From CBDFKQ01 sp965248855 (lineage in GTDB: Bacteria > Bacteroidota > Bacteroidia > Cytophagales > 172606-1): a stretch of DNA of 64,000 nt. The notes under the pieces are model-generated. The model did no database searches and had not been told where the DNA came from. It saw only the letters and a program-made list of their open reading frames with translations. Below are positions 56,101 to 64,000 of this stretch, piece by piece. Position 1 is the stretch's first letter. Every line of letters begins with the position of its first letter. The stretch is taken from positions 124,001-188,000 of the forward strand of contig CBDFKQ010000012.1 in assembly GCA_965248855.1 (NCBI GenBank). Direction: 5' to 3'. A program made the translations under genes and the position numbers.

Positions 56101-56192
56101 TGCTTATCTGTAATAATACAAATACAGCTGAAAATAATTGCCGTGTTTGTTATTAATACAGTAGAAATAGTATTTGATCCTTTGATTAACAT
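56085..56192 (-). CDS. Ile/Thr-rich leader peptide of hom
   Basis: A 35-codon ORF beginning MLIKGSNTISTVLITNT, continuing AIIFSCICIIT and ending DKHGGIA, then TAG. It has nine Ile and five Thr codons, concentrated in residues 8-28, and is followed by a terminator with a competing antiterminator. This is the layout of the thr operon leader in enterobacteria, where charged tRNA(Thr) and tRNA(Ile) levels set readthrough. It was found on the minus strand between metX and hom; the composition and the structure support each other. Confidence 0.85.
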   Translation of the reverse strand: MLIKGSNTISTVLITNTAIIFSCICIITDKHGGIA

Positions 56193-56210
56193 GAAGTATT
56201 TAATTTTATG

Positions 56211-56242
56211 CAATTTTACAGACTTACTATTTACCTTCCAAA
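56211..56242 (-). promoter_or_regulatory. Candidate promoter of the hom leader transcript
   Basis: On the minus strand TTTG (forward 56239-56242), 20 bases, then TAAAATTG (forward 56211-56218), one mismatch from TAnnTTTG. It would start transcription shortly before the leader ATG. Confidence 0.5.
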
Positions 56243-56314
56243 TATTTTGCAATAAATATTTTTGTCGAAATTATATTTTGTAAAAATTTAATATTCAATT
56301 GCATTCAGGTTTGT

Positions 56315-57358
56315 TTATTCATGCATTACATTAGAAATCTTATTCTTTTCTAAAAATAATCTTAAACAATTAGTTATCTGTTCATTTTCTATTAAAAAAC
56401 CATCATGACCATATATTGAATCGATTTCAGAGAATAATGCATTGGGAATATTATCTGCCAAAAATCTTTGTTCATGAATTGGAAATAAAAAATCACTTGA
56501 AATCCCTATTACTAAAGTATTTACTTTAATATCATTTAAGGTATTTTCTATTCCATTTCGTCCTCTGCCTACATTATGGCTATCCATTGTTTTACTCAAA
56601 CTCCAATATGAAAATGCGTTAAACCTTCTATATAACTTTTCTCCCTGATAACGTTCATAACTACCGGCCTGAAAATCATCAATTTTATCATCATCAGGAT
56701 CGGATTGGGTGAGATCAAAAGTTGCATAATTTCTATAAGAAAGCAAGGCCATTGCACGTGCAGCACGCATTCCGTTTTTACCTGCATTAGAATGATTTTC
56801 TTTCCAACTCTGGTCGGATTCAATAGCCATTCTCTGCGCTTCATTAAAAGCTATCCCCCATGCTGAATGCTTTGCATTTACAGCAATTATTGCCATATTT
56901 TCAATTACATCTCTATACATTATGCTCCATTCCAATGTCTGCATGGCACCTAAAGAGCCTCCAATACAAAGTTTAATTTTATCTATTCCAATAAATTTTC
57001 TTAATTCTTCAAAAGAGTTTACAATATCCCTTATTGTTATTAATGGAAAAGTATGATAATAGGTTTCATTTGTAGCAGTGTTAATATCCAAAGCATTTGT
57101 AGATCCGTAACAGGAGCCTAAAACATTTGCGCATACAATAAAATATTTATTTGGGTCAAAAAATCTGCCTTCCCCAACTAAACCACTCCACCAATCAGTC
57201 GGTTCTGCATTCCCTGTTAAAGCATGGCAAATCCAAACTACATTATCTTTTTCTTTATTTAATTTCCCAAGAGTAGTATAGCCTATCTTAAACCCGGCAA
57301 GCTCTTCACCGGATTCCAGCTTAAATAATGTATTATAATAAAATGTTTTAACTTCCAA
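56315..57358 (-). CDS. metX: Homoserine O-acetyltransferase
   Basis: A 347-residue alpha/beta hydrolase. It has the N-terminal segment LGKLNKEKDNVVWICHALTGNAEP, the oxyanion strand, the nucleophile elbow CIGGSLGAMQTLEWS (Ser near residue 144), an Asp in ISSDFLFP and the C-terminal His in YGHDGFLIE. It acetylates homoserine with acetyl-CoA to feed MetY. It lies 69 bases downstream of metY on the same strand, with a terminator between, and upstream of the hom leader, so it may be read through from the riboswitch-controlled metY promoter or start separately. Confidence 0.94.
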   Translation of the reverse strand: MEVKTFYYNTLFKLESGEELAGFKIGYTTLGKLNKEKDNVVWICHALTGNAEPTDWWSGLVGEGRFFDPNKYFIVCANVLGSCYGSTNALDINTATNETYYHTFPLITIRDIVNSFEELRKFIGIDKIKLCIGGSLGAMQTLEWSIMYRDVIENMAIIAVNAKHSAWGIAFNEAQRMAIESDQSWKENHSNAGKNGMRAARAMALLSYRNYATFDLTQSDPDDDKIDDFQAGSYERYQGEKLYRRFNAFSYWSLSKTMDSHNVGRGRNGIENTLNDIKVNTLVIGISSDFLFPIHEQRFLADNIPNALFSEIDSIYGHDGFLIENEQITNCLRLFLEKNKISNVMHE

Positions 57359-57382
57359 TTCTGTACTTCTGGTTATTTATTT

Positions 57383-57418
57383 AAAAAAAGGCAAAATGAA
57401 ATTTTAGTTCATTTTGCC
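57383..57418 (-). terminator. Terminator between metY and metX
   Basis: GGCAAAATGAA (57390-57400) and TTCATTTTGCC (57408-57418) form an 11-base stem; the minus-strand RNA then has seven U (forward 57383-57389). It limits readthrough from metY into metX. Confidence 0.85.
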
Positions 57419-57427
57419 AATTATAAT

Positions 57428-58729
57428 TTATGCAATTTTTGAAAATGCCTGTTCAAAATCTGCCTTGATATCATCAATATGCTCTAAACCTACAGAAACC
57501 CTTAAAAGTGTAGGTTGTACGCCCGCGGATATTTGCTCTTCAGATGAAAGTTGTTGATGTGTTGTAGAGGCCGGGTGTATAATTAATGTTTTTGCATCAC
57601 CAACGTTCGCAAGGTGGCTAGTCAATAAAAGGCTGTTAACAAAGTTTTCTGCTTTCTCCTTTCCTCCTTTAATATTGAAAGATAAAACAGGGCTAACACC
57701 TCTTTTTAAATATTTTTTTGCCAGATTAAAATATTTACTGCTTTCAATTCCCGAAAAATTAACTTTTTCAACTGAATGGTGGCCTTCTAGCCATTTTGCT
57801 AATTCTAAAGCATTTTGAACATGCCTTTCCATCCGTAATGATAATGTTTCCAAACCCTGTAATAACAAAAATGAATTAAATGGGCTTTGTGATGGACCCC
57901 AGTCTCTCAACCCTTCCACTCTGGCACGAATAATAAATTGAATATTACCAAACGGGCCATTTACACCAAACACATCACTAAAAACCAATCCATGATAACC
58001 TTCGGAAGGTTCTGAAAATTGTGGATATTTTCCATTTCCCCAATTGTAATTTCCTGCATCTACAATTACACCGCCAATACTGGTTCCATGTCCGCCAATC
58101 CATTTAGTAGCAGATTCTACAACTACATTTGCTCCATACTCAATAGGGCGAAATAAATAACCCGCTGCACCAAACGTATTATCGACAATTAAAGGCAGAT
58201 CATGTTTTTTTGCCAATGCAGATATTGCATCAAAATCAGGAATATTAAATTCAGGGTTTCCTACAGTTTCTAAATATATTGCTTTTGTTTTTCCGTCTAT
58301 TAATTTTTCAAAGCTTTCAACCGAATCATTTTGAGCAAACCTGGCTTCAATCCCTATTCTTTTAAATTGCACTTTAAACTGATTAAAAGTACCGCCATAT
58401 AAAAATGGACTGGAAATAAAGTTGTCGCCAATTTGAAGAATATTACTCAATGCAATAAATTGTGCTGCTTGGCCCGAACTTACTGCTAATGCTGCTACTC
58501 CGCCTTCTAAAGCTGCAATTCTTTTTTCAAACACATCGGTAGTAGGGTTCATTATTCTTGTATAAATGTTCCCAAATTCTTTTAATGCAAAAAGATTTGC
58601 ACCATGTTCAGAATTTTTAAATTGATAAGAAGTAGTTTGATAAATAGGAACTGCCCTCGAACCTGTTGTTGGGTCTATTTCTTGACCTGCGTGTAATTGT
58701 AAAGTTTCAAATCTGAGTTGTTGAGACAT
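57428..58729 (-). CDS. metY: O-acetylhomoserine sulfhydrylase (aminocarboxypropyltransferase)
   Basis: A 433-residue PLP enzyme of the Cys/Met metabolism family. It shows HAGQEIDPTTGSRAVPIYQTTSY, AALEGGVAALAVSSGQAA, the PLP-holding VESATKWIGGHGTSIGG (Lys) and the C-terminal SVGLEHIDDI. It makes homocysteine directly from O-acetylhomoserine and sulfide. The 5' leader carries a SAM-I-type riboswitch and a poly-Cys ORF, so it is expected to be shut off by SAM and perhaps tuned by cysteine. It supplies the methionine arm together with metX. Confidence 0.95.
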   Translation of the reverse strand: MSQQLRFETLQLHAGQEIDPTTGSRAVPIYQTTSYQFKNSEHGANLFALKEFGNIYTRIMNPTTDVFEKRIAALEGGVAALAVSSGQAAQFIALSNILQIGDNFISSPFLYGGTFNQFKVQFKRIGIEARFAQNDSVESFEKLIDGKTKAIYLETVGNPEFNIPDFDAISALAKKHDLPLIVDNTFGAAGYLFRPIEYGANVVVESATKWIGGHGTSIGGVIVDAGNYNWGNGKYPQFSEPSEGYHGLVFSDVFGVNGPFGNIQFIIRARVEGLRDWGPSQSPFNSFLLLQGLETLSLRMERHVQNALELAKWLEGHHSVEKVNFSGIESSKYFNLAKKYLKRGVSPVLSFNIKGGKEKAENFVNSLLLTSHLANVGDAKTLIIHPASTTHQQLSSEEQISAGVQPTLLRVSVGLEHIDDIKADFEQAFSKIA

Positions 58730-58839
58730 AGTTTTAATTTATAGATTGAAGTGAATTGATTATATAAAAAGTGAGAAATGATTAATAAATAGATTTCAAT
58801 TTTATAAAAAATAAATTTATTTAAATCGAAACGAACGAA

Positions 58840-58965
58840 TTAACAGCAACAACAACAACAACAAGTTGTAATGCAAAAAAACGATAGGGGAAAACACTCA
58901 TCGGCAACCAAAACTGAGATAGTGTTGGTTTTTAATATCTGCAAGAATGAGTTTTTAAAAATCAT
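58840..58965 (-). CDS. Leader ORF ending in seven Cys codons before metY
   Basis: A 41-codon frame starting MIFKNSFLQILKTNT (ATG at forward 58963-58965) and ending FFCITTCCCCCCC, TAA at 58840-58842. The last 14 bases, TGTTGTTGCTGTTA, are the same as in the other poly-Cys leader of the window. It starts 28 bases past the SAM riboswitch and stops 110 bases before metY. A stem (58893-58926) with a short UUUU lies inside the frame, so translation would disrupt it. An overlapping frame from the ATG at 58900-58902 would give a Val-rich peptide and is less likely, since only the Cys frame ends at the shared stop. Confidence 0.65.
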   Translation of the reverse strand: MIFKNSFLQILKTNTISVLVADECFPLSFFCITTCCCCCCC

Positions 58966-58992
58966 TAAGTTAAAATTTATCTTTCCTAAAAA

Positions 58993-59078
58993 AATAGGTA
59001 GGAATTAGCACCTTTTTCCGATTTTCAGATTGGTTGCCAGACGTTCTTAGAGCCTAATCTCTCCCGCCTTCTATATAA
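58993..59078 (-). ncRNA. SAM-I-type riboswitch upstream of metY
   Basis: The minus-strand RNA contains, in order, GGCGGGAGAGATTAGGCTCT, an A-rich joint, CTGGCAACC, an AATCTGAAAATCGG arm and GGTGCTAATTCC, the invariant 3' core of SAM-I riboswitches. The P1 helix can be drawn only weakly (CTAT with ATAG). Its place before metY fits the usual methionine regulon. A covariance search would settle it. Confidence 0.9.
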
Positions 59079-59161
59079 ATCAACTCTGAAATTAGTGAAG
59101 AATTGATTTTGTGAATGCAATACTAAATATAATTTTTTATAAAAATAAAAAAAATAAAAAA

Positions 59162-59202
59162 AAACCATTTTAGAGTGATTCTAAAATGGTTTTTTTTTAT
59201 TT
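59162..59202. terminator. Terminator between the ThuA fusion gene and metY leader
   Basis: AACCATTTTAGA (59164-59175) and TCTAAAATGGTT (59180-59191) form a stem with a four-base loop, flanked by A runs on the left and T runs on the right, so it works in both directions; it is placed ten bases past the stop codon of the minus-strand gene and before the riboswitch region. Confidence 0.85.
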
Positions 59203-59211
59203 AATATGTTT

Positions 59212-62200
59212 TTAATTGGTGTCTTTATCTTTTTTAAATTCTATCCAATCCAAGTTACAATTAATATCATTACTATGTGTTTTATTGTTTTTCACAAAAA
59301 CGAAATATAAATCATTTATTTCATCTGTTTTAGGAATTTCTAAAACAATATCCTTAAAGTTATCCCAATTACCGGTTGGGTTATAATCTACTTTGCCAAT
59401 TAGTTTTCCGTTTACATTTCCACTATGTAGTTCAATAGTACCATACCCTTCTTTACCGGCAACATGAAAAATAAGTTGAGAAATATTTTTTAAATCCACA
59501 TGGTTAAACTCCAAATATGAATTGTTGGAAAGTGTACCCATTGCTTCACCTGAATCGAAAGTCGATTTTGTAATGTTATTTTTTTTATTGAAGCTTTCTG
59601 CCTGTATTTTTGAATTTCGTAATATAAGTGAGCTAAGTGTGGTAAGGTTGCCAACTATATGGTTTCCTTTATCAGTATAAGAAGCCATTAAAAAATACCT
59701 GCCCTCATTATTATCCTTACTGTTGGCAGTAAAAGATCCTTTTAAAGGGAGACTTTTTTCATTTTTCTTATTTTCAGATAAGGTTAAAATATATTTTACC
59801 ATTGCCATTGCATCTTTTTTATTGATTTGAGGATGAGCTGCCATTTCACGGTCGCCCCAAACCCCACCTCCACCATTGATAATTTTGGTAGAAAGTAAAT
59901 TAACAGCCTTAGGGTTATCCTTATATTTTTCAGCTACCATTGCAAAAGCAGGCCCTACCGATTCCCCTTTTATTTTATGACATATTTTACAATCGCTGCT
60001 AAGCATGAGTGCATTATTTATTTCCACCACTTCAACCTTTTCGTCAATTGCCTTTACCTCTTTGTGGCCTGCAAAAATCTCAACGTTATCCTGTCCGGCA
60101 GGTAAATAGTCAAGAGTTACTTTTGCTTTTTTCTGATCTATTTCATTTTCATCCTTGTCCTTAATTACCACCTGATAATTTATAATTTCATTGTCCCAAT
60201 AAAAAGTTTTGTTTGCATTTGTAATAATCTCGACAGACGGTGGGGTATTACCAACTTTTATTTCAGTTTCCGTAGTACTTGATTTTCCTTTGGTATCTGT
60301 TATTGTCAAAGAAGGATGGTAGATCCCTTCCTTATTAAAAATAAATGCCGGATTGGGTTCTTGAGATTGTATATTATTACCTTCAAAGCGCCATTCATAT
60401 TTAAGGTCGTCACCATCAGGGTCAAAGGATTTTGAAGTAAAAGAAACCTTAAAAGGGTCTTTACCAACAGCATTATCCATTTCTATTTTTGCAACCGGGG
60501 AGCGGTTACCCGGCTCAAAAGTAATTTTTACAAGTTTCGCATTTGGGTCTTGAGAAAACCAGGTATAACCATATTCCAACACATATAAACTTCCATCTGA
60601 ACCAAATTGCATATCTGTTGGGTTACTAAAAACTGTATGAGACATAAATGGCTCCATGGAATCAAAATCTCCATTAGGTTTTAAGGTTACTGCCATTATC
60701 CAACCCCTTGCCCAATCGTATATAAATAATTTTCCATCGTAATATTTGGGAAATTTTACTTGCGATGTTGAATTAAAATCATTAAAATAATAGGTTGGTC
60801 CCGCCATTGCGGTTCTTCCACCTACTCCTACCAAAGGAAATTCAAGAGATTCTGTATAAGGATAAAAAATAAATGCAGGACGTGCCGGAGGCAAATTTTT
60901 CAAACCCGTATTATTGGGTGAATTATTCACAGGTTTGTCGGCATTAAGTTTACCTAAATATTTATTATCTGAAAAATCAACGATTTCATACGGTTTGTTA
61001 TCTGCAATAAAATATGGCCATCCATAATATCCCGGTGAGCGTGCCTGATTAATTTCATCATATCCTCTTGGTCCACGAGAGCTATCTCTTCCTGCATCAG
61101 GGCCTACATCTCCCCAATATAAAAATTTTCGTTTTTCATCCCAGGCCACACGATATGGGTTTCGGCAACCCATTACATAAATTTCCGCTTTTCCTTTTGA
61201 ACCGTCTTTTGGAAATAAATTTCCGTCAGGTATTGAATAAGATCCGTCTTTTTCCGGGTGAATTCGTAAAATTTTTCCACGGAAATCATTCATGTTAGAA
61301 GATGATTTTTGTGAATCCCATGCACTTCTCCCCGGTCGGTTATCAAGAGGTGCATAGGTAGTACTAAAGGGATTTGAATTATCACCAATAGAAATAAATA
61401 AATTTCCCGTATCGTCAAATTGCAGGCAACCTCCTGAGTGGCAGCATACATCTCTTTGAGTAGGAATTTTTATTATTATTTTTTCGGAGGATAAATTTAA
61501 TTTTTCGTTTTCAAATGTAAACCTTGAGATATATTGTTGAGGAACATCTCCTACCGGAGAGTAAAAAAGATAAACCCAATGATTGACATCATATTTTGGA
61601 TCCAATGAAATACCCAGTATTCCATCTTCGGAATTGTTTCCGTTATTATATTTTATACTAACGGGTATTTGTGCAATTATTTCTGTTTTATTACTTATAG
61701 GATTATAAAGTTTCACCTTTCCCTTTCTTTCAACAAAAAAAACTTTACCGTCATTGGCAACAGCCAATTCCATAGGCTCATCTAAATTCGATGCTAAAAA
61801 CTGAGTATTAAAACGGTTTTCCTCAGGCACTTTCATTGAATATGACTTTGAAAAATCAAGTTCTGTATTATTGCCTATCGCATATTTAATACCGCCTAAA
61901 ATATGTTTTAAAAATAAATCTTCTGTGTATGATTCGTCAGTATGGCCACCGGCTGTATACCACGCTCTTCCGCCATCATATTCATGAAACCATGCAAACG
62001 GATGTTCTTTTCCGTTTTTACCACCACTGTAAGTGCTTTCATCTAGCTTTGCAAGTACTTTAACTTCCTTATTTATATTTTTAAAATTATACCATTCATC
62101 AAAGCGTTTCCATTTTTTGGGAAGAAATGAGGTAGAAATATGTTTTCTGTTGATCACATTAATAACTGCCTCTTGTTGTTTGGGATGGCTTTCAAAACTC

Positions 62201-62601
62201 GCCCCAACCATTTTTACATACCAACTCCAATCATATTCTGTATCTGTAGCTGCGTGGATTCCGACAAATCCGCCACCGGCTTGTATATATCTTTCCAGCT
62301 CTTTCTGCTGTGGCAAATCTAAAATATTTCCTGTCGTACTTAAAAAAACAATGGCGCTGTAATTTTTTAAATTTTTCTCCAAAAATATATCCGCATTTTC
62401 GGTTGTATCTACTTCAAACCCATTTTCTTTACCAAGCTTAATAACAGCCAGTTTTCCATTTTCTATAGAAGTATGCCTAAAGCCCCTTGTTTTAGAAAAA
62501 ACCAAGATTTTAGTACCTTTTCGATTGGCTTTTTGAAAAGCGAAAAATAAAATGCAACTCAATAATAATATAAGTATGCTGTAAAGAGTAACTTTTCTCA
62601 T
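59212..62601 (-). CDS. ThuA-sugar dehydrogenase-PKD-cytochrome c-CBM6 fusion lipoprotein
   Basis: An 1129-residue surface protein. A lipobox-like LLSC (Cys16) ends the signal peptide, so it may be membrane-anchored. The order is ThuA-like domain (about 30-245: ILVFSKTRGFRHTSIENG, GGGFVGIHAATD), PQQ-type glucose/sorbosone dehydrogenase propeller (about 250-690: CCHSGGCLQFDDTGNLFISIGDNS), PKD domain (about 700-790: FDPDGDDLKYEWRFEG), cytochrome c (about 865-950: CKICH haem site) and CBM6-like domain (about 975-1125). It should oxidise sugars or sugar derivatives and pass electrons to its own haem. It is monocistronic. Confidence 0.9.
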   Translation of the reverse strand: MRKVTLYSILILLLSCILFFAFQKANRKGTKILVFSKTRGFRHTSIENGKLAVIKLGKENGFEVDTTENADIFLEKNLKNYSAIVFLSTTGNILDLPQQKELERYIQAGGGFVGIHAATDTEYDWSWYVKMVGASFESHPKQQEAVINVINRKHISTSFLPKKWKRFDEWYNFKNINKEVKVLAKLDESTYSGGKNGKEHPFAWFHEYDGGRAWYTAGGHTDESYTEDLFLKHILGGIKYAIGNNTELDFSKSYSMKVPEENRFNTQFLASNLDEPMELAVANDGKVFFVERKGKVKLYNPISNKTEIIAQIPVSIKYNNGNNSEDGILGISLDPKYDVNHWVYLFYSPVGDVPQQYISRFTFENEKLNLSSEKIIIKIPTQRDVCCHSGGCLQFDDTGNLFISIGDNSNPFSTTYAPLDNRPGRSAWDSQKSSSNMNDFRGKILRIHPEKDGSYSIPDGNLFPKDGSKGKAEIYVMGCRNPYRVAWDEKRKFLYWGDVGPDAGRDSSRGPRGYDEINQARSPGYYGWPYFIADNKPYEIVDFSDNKYLGKLNADKPVNNSPNNTGLKNLPPARPAFIFYPYTESLEFPLVGVGGRTAMAGPTYYFNDFNSTSQVKFPKYYDGKLFIYDWARGWIMAVTLKPNGDFDSMEPFMSHTVFSNPTDMQFGSDGSLYVLEYGYTWFSQDPNAKLVKITFEPGNRSPVAKIEMDNAVGKDPFKVSFTSKSFDPDGDDLKYEWRFEGNNIQSQEPNPAFIFNKEGIYHPSLTITDTKGKSSTTETEIKVGNTPPSVEIITNANKTFYWDNEIINYQVVIKDKDENEIDQKKAKVTLDYLPAGQDNVEIFAGHKEVKAIDEKVEVVEINNALMLSSDCKICHKIKGESVGPAFAMVAEKYKDNPKAVNLLSTKIINGGGGVWGDREMAAHPQINKKDAMAMVKYILTLSENKKNEKSLPLKGSFTANSKDNNEGRYFLMASYTDKGNHIVGNLTTLSSLILRNSKIQAESFNKKNNITKSTFDSGEAMGTLSNNSYLEFNHVDLKNISQLIFHVAGKEGYGTIELHSGNVNGKLIGKVDYNPTGNWDNFKDIVLEIPKTDEINDLYFVFVKNNKTHSNDINCNLDWIEFKKDKDTN

Positions 62602-62985
62602 TTTAATTAATAAAATTAATTATTGTTTTTTTAACTTAATATATTGCTAAAACCATGTAAAGTGCCAATATTACAAAATATTATTTGAATTTTATAAATT
62701 TCAAAATTGATTTCATTATTGGTGTATTAAATAAGTTTGCCATACGATATAAGAAAACTTTTTATCATTTTGAACAATTGATATATTTTCATCTTCGGTT
62801 TAATAATCGATAAAATTATGATGTCTGCTTTAAACATTATCATTATGAACCTAATTAATATTATCATTATAAATAAATGGTTATGTTATATTTTAATTAA
62901 TGGAAATTAATATCGATACATTGATATCGATATATTGATAATTTGATTTAATATATTTGTAAATAATATCTTAAATCAAATTTAA
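62602..62985. other. Divergent intergenic region
   Basis: 384 bases between the fusion gene and the PagL-like gene. ATCGAT-type repeats (TATCGATA at 62911-62918 and 62926-62933) form tandem palindromes upstream of a perfect -7 element TATATTTG at 62952-62959, 27 bases before the start codon of the next gene. They could be an operator. Confidence 0.4.
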
Positions 62986-64000
62986 TTGAAGCTTAAACAC
63001 CAATGCCCCATACTTGTAAAAGGTTTTTTCTTACTATTTCTTATAACCGTCACTTACAATTCTTCTTTTGCACAAATATCAAAAGGTAGTTACAATATCA
63101 CTTCAACAATTGGTTATGGTTTTATTGTCCGTCATTCGAACAGGATGGGGCAAATTGCATCCACCCATTTTAATTTATACGAAATATCTTTAAGGAAAAT
63201 TACCAATGGAGAGAGAGAATGGCATGCACCTTATCGCTATCCTGAATTTGGAATTGATATTGGATTTTTTCCATTTAAAAATCCGATTTTGGGTGACGGT
63301 GCATTTGCAATTCCGTTTATAGAAAAAAAATTAGCAAAATCATTAAAATCCTCTTTAAACTTTAAAATCGGTTATGGTTTATCTTATGTAAGCAATCCTT
63401 ATAATTCTGAAAATAATTTTCAAAATATTGCTATAAGTACTCATGTTGGTTACGCACTGCGTGGTGAAATATCATATAGCTATAAAATCTCTTCGTTTTT
63501 AAAAATAAGAACGGTAATAATGCTTACACATTTTTCAAATGCATCTTTCACTCAACCTAATGCCGGTTTAAATATACCTATTATGGGTGTTGGTTTTTCT
63601 TATCAGCCTAACGCAAAAAAATTCTCTATTTTGCGGGATACATTCAGTCATATATATGAAAAAAAATTAACGTTTAATATTATTGCTGCAGGAACTGTAA
63701 AAGAAGTTGGCTTACCGGGCGGTAAGAAATATTGGGGTTTTAATATGATAACTTATTTAAACAGAAGAATTAATAGAAAGAGTGGTTTAAATATTGGTTT
63801 GGATTTATTTATAAATTCCGCACAAAAACATTTAATGGAAACAGATACAACATTGGGAGGAAGAAAACCGGATTTTAAACAAGCGGCCCTAACAATCGGG
63901 CATGAATTGTTTATCAATAAATTATCATTGGTAACTCAATTTGGAAGTTACTTTTACTCACCTTACCCCAACATAAAACCTTTTTACCAAAGATATTTTT
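62986..64000 (+). CDS. PagL-like lipid A deacylase/acyloxyacyl hydrolase, partial
   Basis: The frame begins at a TTG (62986-62988), preceded directly by an in-frame TAA; no ATG occurs before the signal peptide, so a TTG start is the only fit. The protein opens MKLKHQCPILVKGFFLLFLI and is cleaved near SSFAQ. The next 300 residues are barrel-like with THFSNASFTQPNAGLN, which matches the PagL His-Ser motif region. The right edge of the window cuts the frame after 338 codons. It would remove an acyl chain from lipid A in the outer membrane; activity is inferred from the family. Confidence 0.75.
   Translation, partial: MKLKHQCPILVKGFFLLFLITVTYNSSFAQISKGSYNITSTIGYGFIVRHSNRMGQIASTHFNLYEISLRKITNGEREWHAPYRYPEFGIDIGFFPFKNPILGDGAFAIPFIEKKLAKSLKSSLNFKIGYGLSYVSNPYNSENNFQNIAISTHVGYALRGEISYSYKISSFLKIRTVIMLTHFSNASFTQPNAGLNIPIMGVGFSYQPNAKKFSILRDTFSHIYEKKLTFNIIAAGTVKEVGLPGGKKYWGFNMITYLNRRINRKSGLNIGLDLFINSAQKHLMETDTTLGGRKPDFKQAALTIGHELFINKLSLVTQFGSYFYSPYPNIKPFYQRYF

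Noticed and set aside
58826..58902. Val-rich peptide beginning MSVFPYRFFALQL in the metY leader
   Set aside because: It reads the same repeats one frame off. Only the Cys frame ends with the stop codon shared with the second leader, so this frame is probably incidental.
1..64000. Insertion sequences, prophage or tRNA genes
   Set aside because: No transposase, integrase, phage structural gene or tRNA cloverleaf was recognised by eye anywhere in the window.

Overview
The window is AT-rich DNA from a member of the Bacteroidota, most likely a Chitinophagia/Sphingobacteriia-type genome (the class is inferred from gene content; no rRNA or tRNA gene is visible). Evidence: a SusC/SusD pair, a type IX secretion C-terminal sorting domain on a glycoside hydrolase, DUF4249, DUF3078 and DUF3857 proteins, lack of strong Shine-Dalgarno sequences, and several promoters of the TTTG-N19..21-TAnnTTTG form used by the Bacteroidota primary sigma factor.

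Layout. 0-2.8 kb: tryptophan genes on the minus strand (trpL leader, attenuator, trpE, then partial trpG) with an antitoxin/Doc-type toxin operon on the plus strand lodged between trpE and trpG. 2.8-14.3 kb: VWA (BatA-like) protein, gatB, two small membrane proteins, nhaA, an orphan sensor kinase and two neighbouring DUF3857/transglutaminase-fold proteins, one without its catalytic Cys. 14.8-20.2 kb: promoter plus SusC-SusD-lipoprotein operon closed by a terminator. 20.2-32.2 kb: alaS, an M23 peptidase, a PQQ-type sugar dehydrogenase, an HtrA protease, a cysteine-free peroxiredoxin-like protein, a fatty-acid-hydroxylase family protein under a SAM riboswitch and a poly-cysteine leader ORF, an AraC-MGMT protein and a CstB-like persulfide dioxygenase/rhodanese. 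32.3-39.8 kb: TonB-dependent receptor, a tandemly duplicated DUF4249 lipoprotein pair with a receptor 3'-end remnant between the copies, and a WG-repeat protein. 39.8-51.5 kb: sialate O-acetylesterase, patatin, DUF3078, secreted GH8-CBM enzyme, GAF sensor, a CE4 deacetylase with a trefoil-like tail, and a kinase-like membrane protein that ends after its DHp helix. 51.5-54.6 kb: tyrosine catabolism (hmgA, fahA) and a conserved acidic protein. 54.7-59.1 kb: methionine/threonine supply (metY, metX, hom). 59.2-64 kb: a five-domain ThuA/sugar dehydrogenase/cytochrome lipoprotein and a partial PagL-like outer-membrane protein.

The most notable content is regulatory RNA that ordinary gene calling misses. 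Four tiny leader ORFs sit in front of amino-acid or sulfur genes: MINKIQNFGWWHTS before trpE; a 35-residue Ile/Thr-rich peptide before hom; and two ORFs that end in runs of Cys codons immediately before the stop (4 and 7 Cys), each placed downstream of a SAM-I-type riboswitch, one before metY and one before the fatty-acid hydroxylase. The trp and hom leaders come with complete, mutually exclusive terminator/antiterminator pairings. The SAM riboswitch plus poly-Cys combination is the best candidate for an under-described system: one transcript that appears built to read both SAM and cysteine (charged tRNA-Cys) levels.
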